The position numbers and the translations under genes were made by a program. A stretch of 5,438 bases of DNA from Eubacteriales bacterium (lineage in GTDB: Bacteria > Bacillota > Clostridia > Peptostreptococcales > Anaerovoracaceae), in NCBI GenBank assembly GCA_028691625.1, contig JAQUYZ010000149.1:1-5438 (forward strand). Reading direction: 5' to 3'. Position 1 is the stretch's first letter. Each line of letters opens with the position of its first letter. Below the pieces are notes generated by a model. The model saw only the letters and a list, made by a program, of their open reading frames with translations. It was not told where the DNA came from and did not search any database. Shown piece by piece: positions 5,046 to 5,438 of this stretch.

Positions 5046-5071
5046 ATTTGAATCCTGCAAAAATCTATTTT

Positions 5072-5438
5072 TTACAGATCGTTTTCCAGTATCTTCTGAA
5101 GCAGCTCCGCAGACATCCGGCTGTTCACAGCCGATTTTGACTCCATGGCAATGGCGGCTGCAGCGGTCCCCGTTTGCGCCGTTTTCCTGATATCAAATCC
5201 TTGTAAATGAGAATAGAGAATCGCTGCTGAAAATGCATCCCCTGCGCCTGTTGCGCTGACAATCCCGCCCGGCCTTGCTCCGAACAGACCGGCTTCCTTC
5301 TCATCCCGGTAAAAGACACCTCCCGGTCCAAGGGTAATAAATACCCGCTTTACGCCCTGGTTGATAAACCATTCGGCAGCCTTTTCAAGCTCTTCTACGC
5401 TCATGATGGTCATGCCCGAAAGGATCTCCGCTTCCATT
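5072..5438 (-). CDS. PfkB-family sugar/nucleoside kinase, C-terminal part (cut by window edge)
   Basis: The enzyme should transfer phosphate from ATP to a sugar or nucleoside hydroxyl in the cytosol. Only the last 121 or so residues of a protein that is usually about 300-350 residues are here; the Met encoded at 5437 is internal (N-x-x-E-A-E-type segment), not a start. The PfkB signature 2 is clear: SATGAGDAFSAAI at 61-73 counted from that Met, with D67 as catalytic base and the GAG as anion hole. Upstream, EAEILSG (2-8) and KRVFITLGPGGVFY (30-43) fit the ribokinase fold. The wording GVKRVFITLG resembles pseudouridine kinases (PsuK-like), but the substrate-binding lid is outside the window, so I leave the substrate open. 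The stop is TAA at 5074-5072. Before the IS110 insertion the gene at 2131-3285 began about 43 bp downstream on the same strand, suggesting one operon. Confidence 0.88.
   Translation of the reverse strand, partial: MEAEILSGMTIMSVEELEKAAEWFINQGVKRVFITLGPGGVFYRDEKEAGLFGARPGGIVSATGAGDAFSAAILYSHLQGFDIRKTAQTGTAAAAIAMESKSAVNSRMSAELLQKILENDL

Noticed and set aside
1..5438. CRISPR arrays, tRNA, rRNA
   Set aside because: No regularly spaced repeats, cloverleaf patterns or rRNA-like stretches were seen on either strand.

Overview
The window looks like chromosome of a low-to-moderate-GC Gram-positive anaerobe of the Clostridia type (Bacillota). The support is near-consensus sigma-A promoters, strong purine-rich Shine-Dalgarno (SD) sites, a PadR/DUF2812 gene pair, a probable sigma-D (motility) promoter and a PfkB-type sugar/nucleoside kinase. 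This lineage is an inference from gene style, not a database match.

Left part (1-1460): a strong leftward promoter at 163-191 reads off the left edge over a short or frameshifted reading frame. To its right lies a leftward gene (213-1274) for a 353-residue protein with three EF-hand-like calcium loops. The sequence before it matches the sigma-D consensus, which would tie it to motility. The same intergenic region carries, on the other strand, a near-perfect sigma-A promoter with overlapping inverted repeats for padR.

Middle (1461-3285): padR overlaps the start of a DUF2812 gene by four bases, the usual pairing, but that partner is wrecked by an internal deletion, a frame change and a lost C-terminus. 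Converging on it is a leftward gene (2131-3285) for an all-helical protein built of two copies of one domain at an exact 190-residue period.

Right part (3286-5438): a complete IS110-family element (about 3298-5040) sits between that gene and a leftward PfkB-family kinase cut by the window edge. Its 346-bp left non-coding end reads as a bridge RNA with two guide loops. All four predicted guides can be found, and all agree on one CT core. The target-loop left guide is identical over 10 nt to the left flank (3287-3296), the right guide pairs with the T-run of the right flank (5039-5045), and the two donor guides pair with the element's own ends. Joining the ends at that core gives TTGACA-17-TATAAT, the circle-junction promoter expected for such elements.

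If the element is removed, the kinase stop codon and the tandem-domain gene's ATG lie only about 43 bp apart on the same strand. The insertion therefore probably split an operon and cut into the SD region of the downstream gene.
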